Assembly: GCA_027307335.1 (NCBI GenBank)
Contig: DAHUXD010000018.1
Location: 62,001-126,000 of the forward strand
Length of the DNA: 64,000 nucleotides
Reading direction: 5' to 3'
From: Acidobacteriota bacterium
GTDB lineage: Bacteria > Acidobacteriota > Thermoanaerobaculia > UBA5066 > Gp7-AA6
Shown: positions 45,389 through 55,017 of the stretch, piece by piece
Layout of the letters: each line of letters opens with the position of its first letter
How positions within the stretch are numbered: position 1 is the stretch's first letter
Notes under the pieces: generated by a model
What the model was told of the DNA's origin: nothing
Databases searched by the model: none
The model's input: only the letters and a program-made list of their open reading frames with translations
Position numbers and translations under genes: made by a program

Positions 45389-45451
45389 GTCACATTTTCA
45401 GAGACCTGACCCCATTTGCTTCGAAAGTCACATTTTCAGAGACCTGACCCC
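45389..45451 (-). repeat. Two REP copies right of the RAYT gene
   Basis: Two minus-strand copies of the repeat, at 45389-45413 and 45424-45451, each containing TTTTCAGAGACCTGACCCC on the plus strand and preceded by GTCACA. They are inverted relative to the left copy at 44379. The second ends three bases before the stop of the formamidase-like gene. Confidence 0.85.
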
Positions 45452-45453
45452 AA

Positions 45454-46464
45454 CTATTTAGGAAGGGCTTTTTTCGGGACTTTGACCAGGACCGTGTAGA
45501 GAGGGTCCACCATCTCGACCAAGGGGGCGCGGGCGGCCTGCGAGACGAACTCGTACGCGTCGAGCGTCGAGAGGCCGGTCTTCTCCATGACCCAACCGAC
45601 CATGTCCTTGAACGCGATCCGCGCCGCGTCCTCGAGCGGCCGTGCCGCGCCGAGCGACATCATCCACTCCTCGTTTTCGATCCGCGGCCACGGCGTCTCG
45701 CGATGCTTGATCAGATCGATCGTCAGCTCGACGTTCAGCGCGCCCTCGATCGCGGTGCCGATGATCTCGCCGTCGCCCATCGCGAAGTGCCCGTCGCCGA
45801 AGGAGACGAGCGCGCCCGGCACGCGCACGCCGAGGTACACCGTGTTGCCGGCGCGGATCTCCGGACAGTCCATGTTCCCGCCGAACGAGTCGGGGACGAT
45901 CGTCGAGCGCGCCTCGCCGTTTCCGGGCGCGACGCCGAGGCACCCGAGAAACGGCGCGAGGGGCACCTCCCACGTCTTCTTCCCGTCGGTCGACTTCGTG
46001 CGGGCGATTCCTTTCGCGCGATCGACGTCGTAGAACCAGACCGTCTCGGGAAGATCGGGCACGAGCATCGCGGTGCGATCGGTACCGTTCAGCGCGCCGA
46101 ATCCCGGGAACGACGACGAGATCCCGTACGCCCGCGCCGGCTCGAGCCTCTCGATCCGCACGACGAGCGTGTCGCCCGGCTCCGCGCCATCGACGTAGAA
46201 CGGCCCGGTCTGCGGGTTGTCGTGGCCGATCGGCGCCACCTTCGACGGCAGCTGGTCCGGACGCGTGACGGCGCCGTCGTAGCAGTCCTCCGTCCACGTC
46301 ACGATGCGCGTGCCGGGGGCGATGTGCCGCACGGGCGCGACGCCCCCGAACGTGTACGCGAGCTCCTCGTGCTTCGGCACGTAATTGAGGACCGGCGGGT
46401 CCGCCGCGGCGAGGACCGAGGCGACGCCGGCGAGGAGGACGGCCGGGACCGTCTTCAGGACCAT
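45454..46464 (-). CDS. Acetamidase/formamidase family protein, exported
   Basis: A 336-residue protein with a signal peptide (MVLKTVPAVLLAGVASVLAA). It belongs to the acetamidase/formamidase (FmdA-AmdA) family: VRHIAPGTRIVTWTEDCYDG, DNPQTGPFYVDGAEPGDTLVV, GCLGVAPGNGEARS, FGGNMDCPEIRAG, LGVRVPGALVSFGDGHFAMGDGEI. Family members hydrolyse small amides to ammonia and an acid; most are cytoplasmic, so an exported form is less usual. The ATG at 46464 has an AAGGAG ribosome site and fits the signal peptide; an in-frame ATG further upstream lacks both. REP repeats lie directly behind the stop. Confidence 0.88.
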   Translation of the reverse strand: MVLKTVPAVLLAGVASVLAAADPPVLNYVPKHEELAYTFGGVAPVRHIAPGTRIVTWTEDCYDGAVTRPDQLPSKVAPIGHDNPQTGPFYVDGAEPGDTLVVRIERLEPARAYGISSSFPGFGALNGTDRTAMLVPDLPETVWFYDVDRAKGIARTKSTDGKKTWEVPLAPFLGCLGVAPGNGEARSTIVPDSFGGNMDCPEIRAGNTVYLGVRVPGALVSFGDGHFAMGDGEIIGTAIEGALNVELTIDLIKHRETPWPRIENEEWMMSLGAARPLEDAARIAFKDMVGWVMEKTGLSTLDAYEFVSQAARAPLVEMVDPLYTVLVKVPKKALPK

Positions 46465-46547
46465 GAGCTCTCCTTTCGGAAACGGGCGGCCCATTATTTC
46501 CCCTTCGGCATCCGTTGATTCGATCTTGTTAATCTACGCGTCGCGCG

Positions 46548-49322
46548 ATGCTCAGAAGACCCGGACTCCGAAGCCTCTCCGCGGTCGCCCTGTGTCTGCC
46601 CGCGTTCCTCGCGGCAGCCGCGACCGTCGCGACGCCCTTCCAGGAGACCGGCGTCGAGATCGCCGCGCGCCAGGAGGCCGCCGAGGGGATCGCGGGTCCG
46701 AAAGCGCCGCGGCCGCGATTCCCGAGTCCACGCCGTCGCGCGCCCGGACCGCCCACGCGCACGGGATCGTCCGTCGCGGCCGCACCCACGCCGCGGACGA
46801 GTCCGCGCGGGATCGGGCCCGCCACACAGACGCTGGGCGTGAACTTCCTCGGCGCGAGCCTCGCCGACTCGAACGCGTACCCGCCGGACACGTCCGGCGC
46901 CGTCGGGCCCACCCAGTTCCTCGTCGGCGTCAACGGCCGGCTCCGAACGTTCGCCAAGGCGACCGGGTCCTCCGACGGCGGCCTGAACGCCGACACCGAC
47001 GTCTTCTTCGCTTCCGTCGCGAACGGCCAGCCGACGTTCTCGCCCCGCGTGCGCTACGACCGGACGTCCGATCGGTGGTACGTCACCGCGCTCAACTTCG
47101 GCGTCTCCTTCACGAACAACCGGATCCTGTTCGCCGCCTCGAGCGGCGGCACGATCTCGGGCGCCACGATCTGGACGTTCTCCTTCTTCGAGCACGATCT
47201 CGATGCGCCGGCCGGGGACACGGACTTCTTCTTCGACGTCGGGACGCTCGGCATCGACGCCTCCGTGCTCGTCGTCGGCGGCAACCTCTTCGACGGGACG
47301 GGCGCCTTCCAGGGAACGAGCGTCCATGTGGTCCGCAAGTCGGCGCTCTGGACGGGCGGAGACCTGTCCGGCGGCAACGCGGTCGCCTACCGCAACCTGA
47401 CCGGCACGCCGGGCGGGACGGGCCCCTGGGCTCCCACGGGCGTCGACAACCTGTCGGACGCCGCCTCGGCCGCGTTCTGGGTCGTCGGGGTCAACAACGT
47501 CCTGCCCGAGACGAACGAGCTCGTCTTCCGCAAGATCGCCTTCAGCGCGCCGGGCGCGTGGCCGCCCTCGTCGATCTCCGCGAACGTCCTGCTCCCGGTG
47601 CCCGCGACGGCGCTGCCGCTCTCGGTCCCGCACCTCGGGAACACGGGCGGCGCCGACGGCGAGCTCGACGCGCTCGACGACCGGCTCTTCGACGCCAAGA
47701 GCCGCGGCGGACTCGTGTGGACCGCGCAGAACATCGCCGTCGACGCGACGGGCGCGGGCTCCGACGCGGGCGACCGCGACGGCGTGCGCTGGTACGAGAT
47801 CGACGTCACCGGCGCGTCGCCCGCGCTCGTGCAGTCGGGGACCCTCTTCGACGCCGCCGCGTCGAACCCGCGCTTCTACTGGATGCCGTCGATCATGGTG
47901 ACGGGCCAGGGCCACGCGGCGGTCGGCGCGAGCGCCGCCGGCGCCGCCGAGCACGCGAACGCGGTCACGGCGGGCCGCCTCGCCACGGACCCCGCGGGCT
48001 TCCTCGCCGCGCCGTCGCTCTTCACCGCGAGCGCGACCGCGTACAACCCGGCCGCGGACCCCGGCGGTCCGCGGCGCTGGGGCGACTTCTCGTTCACGAG
48101 CCTCGACCCCGCCGACGACATGACGCTGTGGACGATCCAGGAGTACTGCAATCTCACGGATTCGTGGGGCGTGCGGGTGGTCCAGCTGCTCGCGCCCCCG
48201 CCGGCGACGCCGGCGAGCGCCGTCCCGGCCACGATCGCGTCGGGCCAGAGCTCCGTCCTCGTCACCCTCACCGGCGTCTCGACGGCGGGCGCCGCCTTCT
48301 TCGACGCGCCGCCGGGCTACGCGAAGCGGCTCGCGGTCGACGTGCCGGACGGCGTCACGGTCAACGGCACCACCGTCGTCGACGCGACGACGCTCACGCT
48401 CGACCTGAACACGGTCGGCGCGCCCCTCGGGCCGCGCACCGTCACCGTCACGAACCCGGACGGGCAGTCCCGCACGAGTGCCGCGCCGATCCTGACGCTC
48501 GGGCTCGGCGGCTCGAGCCCCGCGGTCGCCGCGATCACGCCGACCTCGGGCGACGCCGCCGGCGGACAGGCGGCGACGCTCACCGGAACGGGTTTCGTCT
48601 CGGGCGCCACCGTGACGATCGGCGGCGCGGCCTCGACGGGCGTCGCCGTCAACGGCTCGACCTCGGCCGACCTGACGGTGCCGGCGCTGACGCCCGGCAC
48701 CCTCAACGACGTGACGCTCGTCAACCCGGACACCCGGAGCGGCACGCTGTACGCCGGCTGGTTCGCCGACTTCCTCGACGTGCCGCAGGCGGACCCATTT
48801 CACGCCGACGTCGAGACGATCTTCCGCGACGGGATCACCGCGGGATGCGGCGGCGGCGCCTACTGCCGCAACGACGCCGTCTCGCGCGCCCAGATGGCCG
48901 TGTTCCTGCTGAAATCGAAGCTCGGCGCCGCGCACGTGCCCCCGTCGTGCGCCGGGGTCTTCGGCGACGTCCTCTGCCCGTCGCTCTTCGCGGACTGGGT
49001 CGAGGAGCTGTACGCGGCCGGCATCACGGGCGGATGCAACGCGAGTCCGCTCCTCTACTGTCCGGACGCTCCCGTCACCCGCGCGCAGATGGCGGTGTTC
49101 CTCCTGAAGGCCTCGCTCGGATCGAGCTACGCGCCGCAAAACTGCACGGGAGCGGTCTTCAACGACGTGCCGTGCTCAGGGGGCATCTTCGATCCGTGGA
49201 TCGAGGACCTCGCGCGGCGCGGGATCACGGGCGGGTGCGGCGGCGGCGCCTACTGCCCGGCGGCGCCGAACACGCGCGGACAGATGGCGGTGTTTCTGGT
49301 GAAGGCGTTCAGCCTGCCGTAG
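46548..49322 (+). CDS. Large secreted TIG/SLH-like surface protein
   Basis: A 924-residue exported protein. It has a signal peptide, a Pro/Arg-rich linker (about 45-90), a domain of about 450 residues with beta-propeller character (NAYPPDTSGAVGPTQFLVGVNG ... VRYDRTSDRWYVTAL ... RRWGDFSFTSLDP), beta-sandwich segments, a TIG/IPT domain (ITPTSGDAAGGQAATLTGTGF) and three C-terminal SLH-like repeats (ITGGCGGGAYCPxxPxTRGQMAVFLVK). The TIG plus SLH-like tail is nearly the same module as in the protein at 6007-8934. The propeller part resembles secreted proteins that often accompany proteases, but no catalytic motif is seen. It is divergent from the formamidase-like gene. Confidence 0.85.
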   Translation: MLRRPGLRSLSAVALCLPAFLAAAATVATPFQETGVEIAARQEAAEGIAGPKAPRPRFPSPRRRAPGPPTRTGSSVAAAPTPRTSPRGIGPATQTLGVNFLGASLADSNAYPPDTSGAVGPTQFLVGVNGRLRTFAKATGSSDGGLNADTDVFFASVANGQPTFSPRVRYDRTSDRWYVTALNFGVSFTNNRILFAASSGGTISGATIWTFSFFEHDLDAPAGDTDFFFDVGTLGIDASVLVVGGNLFDGTGAFQGTSVHVVRKSALWTGGDLSGGNAVAYRNLTGTPGGTGPWAPTGVDNLSDAASAAFWVVGVNNVLPETNELVFRKIAFSAPGAWPPSSISANVLLPVPATALPLSVPHLGNTGGADGELDALDDRLFDAKSRGGLVWTAQNIAVDATGAGSDAGDRDGVRWYEIDVTGASPALVQSGTLFDAAASNPRFYWMPSIMVTGQGHAAVGASAAGAAEHANAVTAGRLATDPAGFLAAPSLFTASATAYNPAADPGGPRRWGDFSFTSLDPADDMTLWTIQEYCNLTDSWGVRVVQLLAPPPATPASAVPATIASGQSSVLVTLTGVSTAGAAFFDAPPGYAKRLAVDVPDGVTVNGTTVVDATTLTLDLNTVGAPLGPRTVTVTNPDGQSRTSAAPILTLGLGGSSPAVAAITPTSGDAAGGQAATLTGTGFVSGATVTIGGAASTGVAVNGSTSADLTVPALTPGTLNDVTLVNPDTRSGTLYAGWFADFLDVPQADPFHADVETIFRDGITAGCGGGAYCRNDAVSRAQMAVFLLKSKLGAAHVPPSCAGVFGDVLCPSLFADWVEELYAAGITGGCNASPLLYCPDAPVTRAQMAVFLLKASLGSSYAPQNCTGAVFNDVPCSGGIFDPWIEDLARRGITGGCGGGAYCPAAPNTRGQMAVFLVKAFSLP

Positions 49323-49328
49323 AGACCC

Positions 49329-49359
49329 GGGCACCGGGGTCAGGCTAAAGCCTGACCCC
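49329..49359. repeat. 31-bp hairpin repeat, copy 1
   Basis: The element starts GGGCACCGGGGTCAGGCT and continues as the 11-bp stem GGGGTCAGGCT (49336-49346), two loop bases, and AGCCTGACCCC (49349-49359). It is identical at 30 of 31 positions to the reverse complement of 56431-56461. It lies between two convergent genes and may also terminate transcription. Confidence 0.85.
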
Positions 49360-49364
49360 ACGAT

Positions 49365-50069
49365 TTAGTACCCCTCGAGCAGCTTCGTCTCGGGACGCTT
49401 GTAACGGCGGTCCTCGCCGTTTCGGCTCTTGATGACGAGCTCGTTGCCCTCGATTCGGAACGGATACTCGCCGGGCGGCTGTCCCTGCATCGTGACCGTG
49501 AGCTTGTCGCCCGCGACGTCGTAGCGGCCGCGCAGCGTCACGACCGGAAGCCGGTTGTACATCTTGTCCTTCGTGAACTCGCGGTACGACGTCAGCGTCT
49601 CGAGGAACAGGAAGCACCAGCGTCCGACGATCGGAGAGCCCTGCCTCGGCGCCGTGCCGATCCGCTCGGACCACGAGTCGCCGGAGTTGTCGTCGGACTT
49701 CTCGACGAACCGGTCCGGCCCCTCGAATTCGACCTGCGTCTCGACGTCGGAGATCTTGCCCGTCGCGAGGTCCTTCCACGTGGTGATCAGGCGGTCGCCC
49801 ACGAGCCGGTAGTCCGCCTCCGCCATCGACGCCGAGATCTGCGTCACGCGCCCGTCCGGATAGAACTGCAGGATGTTGCCGACGCCCTCCGGCGTGCGGA
49901 CGGCCGACTCCCACTGGCCGACCAAAGGACTTTTCTCTTCGGAAGCGCGCTCCGGGCTGCGCCCGACCGGCGCTTCCGATGCGGCGTCCTCTCGCCGCGG
50001 CGGCGGCGGCGTGGGCGTGGGCTTGCCGGCGAGGGCCTGAACGAGGACGAGCAGCGGGACGAGCGGCAT
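49365..50069 (-). CDS. Secreted protein of unknown function with duplicated beta domain
   Basis: A 234-residue protein with a short N-terminal hydrophobic signal (MPLVPLLVLVQALAG), a Pro-rich linker and two similar beta-rich parts: LVGQWESAVRTPEGVGNILQ ... VGDRLITTW and IVGRWCFLFLETLTSYREF ... AGDKLTVTM. Each resembles lipocalin-like small barrels that start with G-x-W. No catalytic residues are recognisable. The ATG at 50069 has an AAAGGAA ribosome site. It is convergent with the surface-protein gene at 46548, separated by the 31-bp hairpin repeat. Confidence 0.7.
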   Translation of the reverse strand: MPLVPLLVLVQALAGKPTPTPPPPRREDAASEAPVGRSPERASEEKSPLVGQWESAVRTPEGVGNILQFYPDGRVTQISASMAEADYRLVGDRLITTWKDLATGKISDVETQVEFEGPDRFVEKSDDNSGDSWSERIGTAPRQGSPIVGRWCFLFLETLTSYREFTKDKMYNRLPVVTLRGRYDVAGDKLTVTMQGQPPGEYPFRIEGNELVIKSRNGEDRRYKRPETKLLEGY

Positions 50070-50292
50070 CGGTGGTTCCTTTCGCGAGTCGGTGACGGAG
50101 GCGGCAAGATACAGCGGAGCGTCCTCGAATGTCACCGCGGCGGCCAGGGCGCTGACATCCCGCGTCCCGTGAGCCGCGTCACCGGAGACAAACCCCTCGG
50201 GCGCCTATCGTTGCGCGGGACCTCCCCGTGGCCCTGCTCTTGCGATGAATCGGACCACCACGGGGAAGCCGCGTCCCGACAGGAGGCCGACG

Positions 50293-52170
50293 ATGGAGCG
50301 CGAAACACGACGCCGCATCTTCCTCGGGATCGCGGCCTTGGCCGCCGCCCTCACGGCGACCGCGGCGACGATCCCGAGCCCGTACCGGCCGACCGCGTCG
50401 GCTTCCGCCGCGGCCGTCCTCGCCGCGGAAGGCCAGGAGGGACTCGACCTCGACGCGCGCGCGCTCGCGTCGCTCCGCGCCGGCGGAAAGGTGCTCGAGG
50501 TCGAGGGCTTCCCGCTCGCGCCGGGCGCCTCGGGGACACTGAGGCTGACGCGCTTCGAGGTCGCGACGCCCGACGCGAAGATGACGATCCAGGGTTCCGA
50601 CGGAGAGAAGACGTTCCCACTTCCGCCGGTCACGCACTACTCCGGCATCGTCGAGGGAGAGACGGACTCGTCCGTGTACCTCGGTCTCGCCGACGACGGA
50701 CTCGTCGCCTACGTCCACTCGAGCTTCGGCCACGCGTTCGTCGGACCGAACGAGGAGAAGACCGGCTTCGTCGTGCGCCTGGGGGACTCGCCCCTGAACG
50801 CGAAGGCGAGCCAGACCTCCTTCCACTGCCCCTCCGAGGAGCTTCCGGCCGCGCTGACGGCCATGGCCGAACCGGTGATCGCCGCGGCCGCCCCGGCGGC
50901 CCCGATGGTCGCCGGGTTCAAGCAGGCGCTCGTCCGCGTCGAGACGGACAACCAGCTCTACCAGTTCTTCGGCAACGATCCGGGGAATCTGACCGTGTAC
51001 GTCCTGCGGCTCTTCGGCGCGATCAACGTCATCTACGACCGCGACCTCGCGATGCACCTCTCGGTCAACGAAATCCACATGTGGGCGTCGGCCGATCCGT
51101 ACACGGGCGGAGACACGTTCACCCAGCTGATGCAGCTCGGCGACTGGTGGCACGCGAACAAGCCGATCAACTCCAACCCCCGCACGATGGTCCACTACCT
51201 GAGCGGCCATCCCGTTTCCGGCGGCATCGCCTGGCTCGGCGTCCTGTGCTCGGGCGACTTCCCGAACGGATCCGACTGGGGCGGCGGGTACGGGCTCACG
51301 CAGGTCTACGGCACGTATCCGCTCTCGTTGTGGGATCAGGACGCATCGGCGCACGAGATGGGCCACAACGCCGGCTCGCCGCACACGCACTGCATGGGAC
51401 CGCCCACGTACCCCGACTGGACGGACAAGTGCTACAACGGCGAGAGCGGCTGTTACTCCGGTACGGTGCAGAACCCCGGCGCCGGCAACGGCACGATCAT
51501 GAGCTACTGCCACCTTCTCGGCTGGCAGTACATGTCTTTCGTCTTCCACCCGCGCTGCATCAACGACAAGATGCTGCCGGAGATCAATTCGGCGAGCTGC
51601 CTCACCTCGCCCGCGACGTTCGTCGACGTGCCGACGACCGATCCGTTCTTCCACTGGGTCGAGACCGTTTATCAGAAGGGCGTGACCGGAGGCTGCAACG
51701 CGAGCCCGCTCATGTACTGTCCGACGAGCCCCGTCACCCGCCAGCAGATGGCCGTCTTCCTGCTGAAGTCGGAGCACGGTTCCGCCTACACGCCGCCCGC
51801 CTGCGCGGGAACATTCCCGGACGTCCCGTGCCCCAGTCAGTACGCGAACTGGATCGAGCAGCTCGCCGCGGAAGGCGTGACCAGCGGCTGCGGAAGCGGC
51901 AACTACTGCCCGACCGACCCGGTGACGCGGCAGCAGATGGCCGTCTTCCTGCTGAAGACGGAGCACGGGTCGGCCTACGCGCCCCCCGCCTGCGCCTCGA
52001 ACCCGTTTGCCGACGTGCCCTGCCCCAGCACCTACGCGAACTGGATCAAGCAGCTCGTCGCGGAGGCCATCACGGGCGGCTGCTCGGGCGGCAACTACTG
52101 CCCGACGGACCCGGTCACCCGCGCACAGATGGCGGTGTTCCTGACGAAGACGTTCAACATCGGCTGGTAA
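50293..52170 (+). CDS. Secreted M12B-like zinc metalloprotease with SLH-like tail, copy 1
   Basis: A 625-residue exported protease. It has a signal peptide (RRIFLGIAALAAALTATAAT), a prodomain-like region (about 30-210), and a reprolysin-like catalytic domain with HEMGHNAGSPHTH (zinc motif HExxHxxGxxH) and IMSYCHLLG at the Met-turn. Three SLH-like repeats follow (VTGGCNASPLMYCPTSPVTR-type), ending FLTKTFNIGW. An AGGAGG ribosome site fixes the ATG at 50293. The next gene is a close paralogue in tandem. The Cys-containing repeats probably hold the enzyme at the cell surface or serve secretion. Extracellular protein degradation is the likely job. Confidence 0.9.
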   Translation: MERETRRRIFLGIAALAAALTATAATIPSPYRPTASASAAAVLAAEGQEGLDLDARALASLRAGGKVLEVEGFPLAPGASGTLRLTRFEVATPDAKMTIQGSDGEKTFPLPPVTHYSGIVEGETDSSVYLGLADDGLVAYVHSSFGHAFVGPNEEKTGFVVRLGDSPLNAKASQTSFHCPSEELPAALTAMAEPVIAAAAPAAPMVAGFKQALVRVETDNQLYQFFGNDPGNLTVYVLRLFGAINVIYDRDLAMHLSVNEIHMWASADPYTGGDTFTQLMQLGDWWHANKPINSNPRTMVHYLSGHPVSGGIAWLGVLCSGDFPNGSDWGGGYGLTQVYGTYPLSLWDQDASAHEMGHNAGSPHTHCMGPPTYPDWTDKCYNGESGCYSGTVQNPGAGNGTIMSYCHLLGWQYMSFVFHPRCINDKMLPEINSASCLTSPATFVDVPTTDPFFHWVETVYQKGVTGGCNASPLMYCPTSPVTRQQMAVFLLKSEHGSAYTPPACAGTFPDVPCPSQYANWIEQLAAEGVTSGCGSGNYCPTDPVTRQQMAVFLLKTEHGSAYAPPACASNPFADVPCPSTYANWIKQLVAEAITGGCSGGNYCPTDPVTRAQMAVFLTKTFNIGW

Positions 52171-52347
52171 CCGCGGCGGGAGAACGCCGCGCGGGATCCC
52201 GGGCCCGACGAAGTCGACGGGATTCCGAAAGATCAAAGGCGGGCCGGCGCCCGCGCCCGTTTAGCGGCGATTTAGCCCCCCGCGCTTGCGCGCCCCCGCG
52301 CGCGGTCGGAGAATTGCGCAAATTCCGGTACCGAAAAGGGGGCAGTC

Positions 52348-54282
52348 ATGAGACGAACCGTTGCCGCGGGTCTTTTCCCGGGGGTCGTGTTTCTCTCGCT
52401 CGCACTCGCCGCCTCCGCCGCGACGATCCCGAGTCCCTATCGCCCCACCGCCTCTCCCTCGACCGCCGCGCGCTTCGCGGCCGAGGGTCAGGAGGCGCTC
52501 GATCTCGACGTGCGCGCGCTCGCCACGCTGCGCGACGGCACCGATTCCGTCGTGGAGCTCGACGCCTTTCCCGTCGCGCCGGGCGAGACCGCGCGGCTGC
52601 GCCTCTCTCGGTTCGACGTGATGGCGCCCGACGCGAAGATCATCATCGAAGGCAAGGACGGCCGGACGACGATGTCCCCGCCTCCCGTGAAGGACTTCCG
52701 CGGCACGATCGAAGGCGAGCCCGACGCGACCGTGTATCTCGGCGTCGCGAGCGACATGGTGGTCGCGTGGGTGCACTCGAGGCGCGGCCACGTCTACGTC
52801 GGCCCGAACGAGGCGAAGACCGGCTTCGTCGTGCGCAACGCGAACTCGCCGCTGAACGCGGCCGCAAGCTCGGTCAACTGGAAGTGCGACCAGGAGAACC
52901 TGCCTCAGCACATCGCGCTCGCCGCCCCGTCGAGCGCTCCTGCCCCGGCGGCGGCGCCCATGATCGCCGGCTACAAGCAGGCCATGGTGGACGTCGAGAC
53001 GGACAACCAGCTCTACGTTTTTTTCGGCAACGACGCGGGCACGACGCCCGGGCTGATCGCCACGTACGTCCACACGCTGTATGGCGCCGACAACGTGATC
53101 TACGACCGCGACCTCGCGATGCACCTGACCGTGCAGAACATTCACCTCTGGCCGGTCGCCGACCCGTACGTCGGTCCCGACACGGCATCACAGCTCCTGC
53201 AGCTCGGCGACTGGTGGCACACCAACATGCCCCTCGCCTCCAACCCGCGCACGCTCGTCCACTACCTCAGCGGGCATCCGGTCACCGGAGGCATCGGCTG
53301 GGTGGGCGTCCTCTGCACGCCTGACTTCGCCGTCAACAGCGACTGGGGCGGCGCGTACAGTCTCACGCAGGTATACGGCACATATCCCCTGCAGATCTGG
53401 GATATCGACGCGACGTCCCACGAACAGGGCCACAACTCGGGCGCCATCCACACGCACTGCATGGGGCCACCGGAAGGCTACCCGGACTGGACCGACGAGT
53501 GTTACAGCGGCGAAGGCACTGGCTGTTACTCTGGACCAGTATCCGTGCCTCCGGGGTTGGGTACGATCATGAGCTACTGCCACCTGATTCCCCCAGGCTA
53601 CTTCGACAACATCAACCTCATCTTCCACTCGCGCTCCATCAACGACTACATGCTGCCCGAGATCAGCAGCGTCGTTCCCACGGTCGGCTGCCCCAGCGGG
53701 CTCGCCTCTCCGCAGACGTTCGTGGACGTGCCGACGACAAACCCGTTCTTTCACTACGTCGAGACGGTCTATCAGGTCGGCGTGACGGGCGGTTGCCAGG
53801 CGAGTCCGCTCATGTACTGCCCCGGCAACGTCGTCACGCGTCAGCAGATGGCCGTCTTCCTGATGAAGAGCGAACACGGCAAGAGCTACGTACCGCCCGC
53901 GTGCACGGTGGATCCCTTCCCCGACGTGCCGTGCTCGAGCAACTTCGCTCCCTGGATCCAGGAACTCGTCGTCGAAGGCATCACCGGTGGATGCGGCGGC
54001 GGCCTTTACTGTCCCACGGCCCCCGTGACCCGCCAGCAGATGGCCGTCTTCCTGCTGAAGACCGAGCACATCAACCCGCCCGGCTACGCGCCGCCCGCGT
54101 GCACGCCCCCGGGCCCGTTCCCCGACGTCCCCTGCTCGAATCAGTTCTCCGCCTGGATCCAACAGCTCGTCGTGGAGGCGATCACGGGCGGCTGCGCCGG
54201 CGGCAACTACTGTCCGACGAATCCGGTCACCCGCGCCCAGATGGCGGTGTTCCTGACGAAGACGTTCAATCTCGGCTGGTAG
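52348..54282 (+). CDS. Secreted M12B-like zinc metalloprotease with SLH-like tail, copy 2
   Basis: A 644-residue tandem paralogue of the preceding protease, with the same order: signal peptide, prodomain, catalytic domain with HEQGHNSGAIHTH and IMSYCHLIP, then three SLH-like repeats ending FLTKTFNLGW. The start has an AAGGGGG ribosome site seven bases upstream. The two copies share long stretches (IPSPYRPTAS, VETDNQLY, IYDRDLAMHL, LVHYLSGHPV) but differ in the zinc-motif spacer, suggesting different specificity. A short hairpin (52172-52191) follows copy 1, so copy 2 may have its own promoter in the 177-bp gap. Confidence 0.9.
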   Translation: MRRTVAAGLFPGVVFLSLALAASAATIPSPYRPTASPSTAARFAAEGQEALDLDVRALATLRDGTDSVVELDAFPVAPGETARLRLSRFDVMAPDAKIIIEGKDGRTTMSPPPVKDFRGTIEGEPDATVYLGVASDMVVAWVHSRRGHVYVGPNEAKTGFVVRNANSPLNAAASSVNWKCDQENLPQHIALAAPSSAPAPAAAPMIAGYKQAMVDVETDNQLYVFFGNDAGTTPGLIATYVHTLYGADNVIYDRDLAMHLTVQNIHLWPVADPYVGPDTASQLLQLGDWWHTNMPLASNPRTLVHYLSGHPVTGGIGWVGVLCTPDFAVNSDWGGAYSLTQVYGTYPLQIWDIDATSHEQGHNSGAIHTHCMGPPEGYPDWTDECYSGEGTGCYSGPVSVPPGLGTIMSYCHLIPPGYFDNINLIFHSRSINDYMLPEISSVVPTVGCPSGLASPQTFVDVPTTNPFFHYVETVYQVGVTGGCQASPLMYCPGNVVTRQQMAVFLMKSEHGKSYVPPACTVDPFPDVPCSSNFAPWIQELVVEGITGGCGGGLYCPTAPVTRQQMAVFLLKTEHINPPGYAPPACTPPGPFPDVPCSNQFSAWIQQLVVEAITGGCAGGNYCPTNPVTRAQMAVFLTKTFNLGW

Positions 54283-54351
54283 TCCGGAAGGAACCTCCGG
54301 AGCGAGGCGGCCGCCGTCCCTCCGATCCGGGCGTTGTAGGCTAGCGAGCGG

Positions 54352-55017
54352 ATGCGCGCCCTCGTTCTCGAAGACGACGAGCGGCTCCGGTCGCTCGTCG
54401 TGCGCACCCTCGTCCGGAGCGGCCTCGCCTGCGACGAGAGCGCGCGCATCGGAGAGGCCGAGGAGCTGATGGAGCTCCACGAGTACGACCTCCTCGTTCT
54501 CGACCGGCGGCTGCCCGACGGCGACGGCCTCGACGTGTGCCGCCGCGCCCGCGCCCGCGGCTTTCGGCGCTCGATCCTGATGCTCACCGCGATGGACCAG
54601 GCCGAGGACGAGGTCGAGGGACTGTCGGAAGGCGCCGACGACTACCTCGGCAAGCCGTTCGACCTCGAGATCCTCGCCGCGCGGGCCCGGGCGCTGCTGC
54701 GGCGCAACGAGACCCGCGCCCCGCGCGAGCTCGTCGCCGGAGATCTCCGGCTCGATCCCGGGCGGCGCGCCGCCTTTCGCGGCGCGGAGCCGTTGTCGCT
54801 GACCGCCCGCGAGTTCACGATTCTCGAGCTCCTCATGCGAGCGCCGGGCGCGGTCGTCTCGCGAGAGGAAATCCTCGAGCAGGCCTGGGGAGAGCGCGAG
54901 GAGCCGATGTCGAACACGATCGACGTGCTCGTCGGCCGCCTGCGCAAGAAGCTCGACCGCCCCCGCGCGCCGTCGCGGATCGAGACGGTGCGCGGAAGCG
55001 GCTACCGGCTCCGATGA
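54352..55017 (+). CDS. OmpR/PhoB-type response regulator
   Basis: A 221-residue two-domain regulator: receiver domain (1-118) with acidic pair Asp8-Asp9, phospho-acceptor Asp51 (VLDRRLPDGDG), Thr in LMLTAMD and Lys101 (GKPFD), and a winged-helix output domain (about 128-221) with LTAREFTILELLMRAPGAVV and ETVRGSGYRLR. The stop overlaps the ATG of the sensor kinase gene as ATGA, so both are cotranslated. The position after the two proteases may indicate control of secreted functions, but nothing proves it. Confidence 0.94.
   Translation: MRALVLEDDERLRSLVVRTLVRSGLACDESARIGEAEELMELHEYDLLVLDRRLPDGDGLDVCRRARARGFRRSILMLTAMDQAEDEVEGLSEGADDYLGKPFDLEILAARARALLRRNETRAPRELVAGDLRLDPGRRAAFRGAEPLSLTAREFTILELLMRAPGAVVSREEILEQAWGEREEPMSNTIDVLVGRLRKKLDRPRAPSRIETVRGSGYRLR

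Larger units (their letters stand above)
44379..45451 (-). mobile_element. RAYT transposase cassette flanked by REP repeats
   Basis: A TnpA-REP type transposase gene is bounded on the left by GGGGTCAGGTCTCTGAAAGT (44379 onward) and on the right by two reverse-oriented copies ending at 45413 and 45451. This is the structure of a REP-associated tyrosine transposase with its own cognate repeats. No target duplication could be recognised. Confidence 0.8.
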
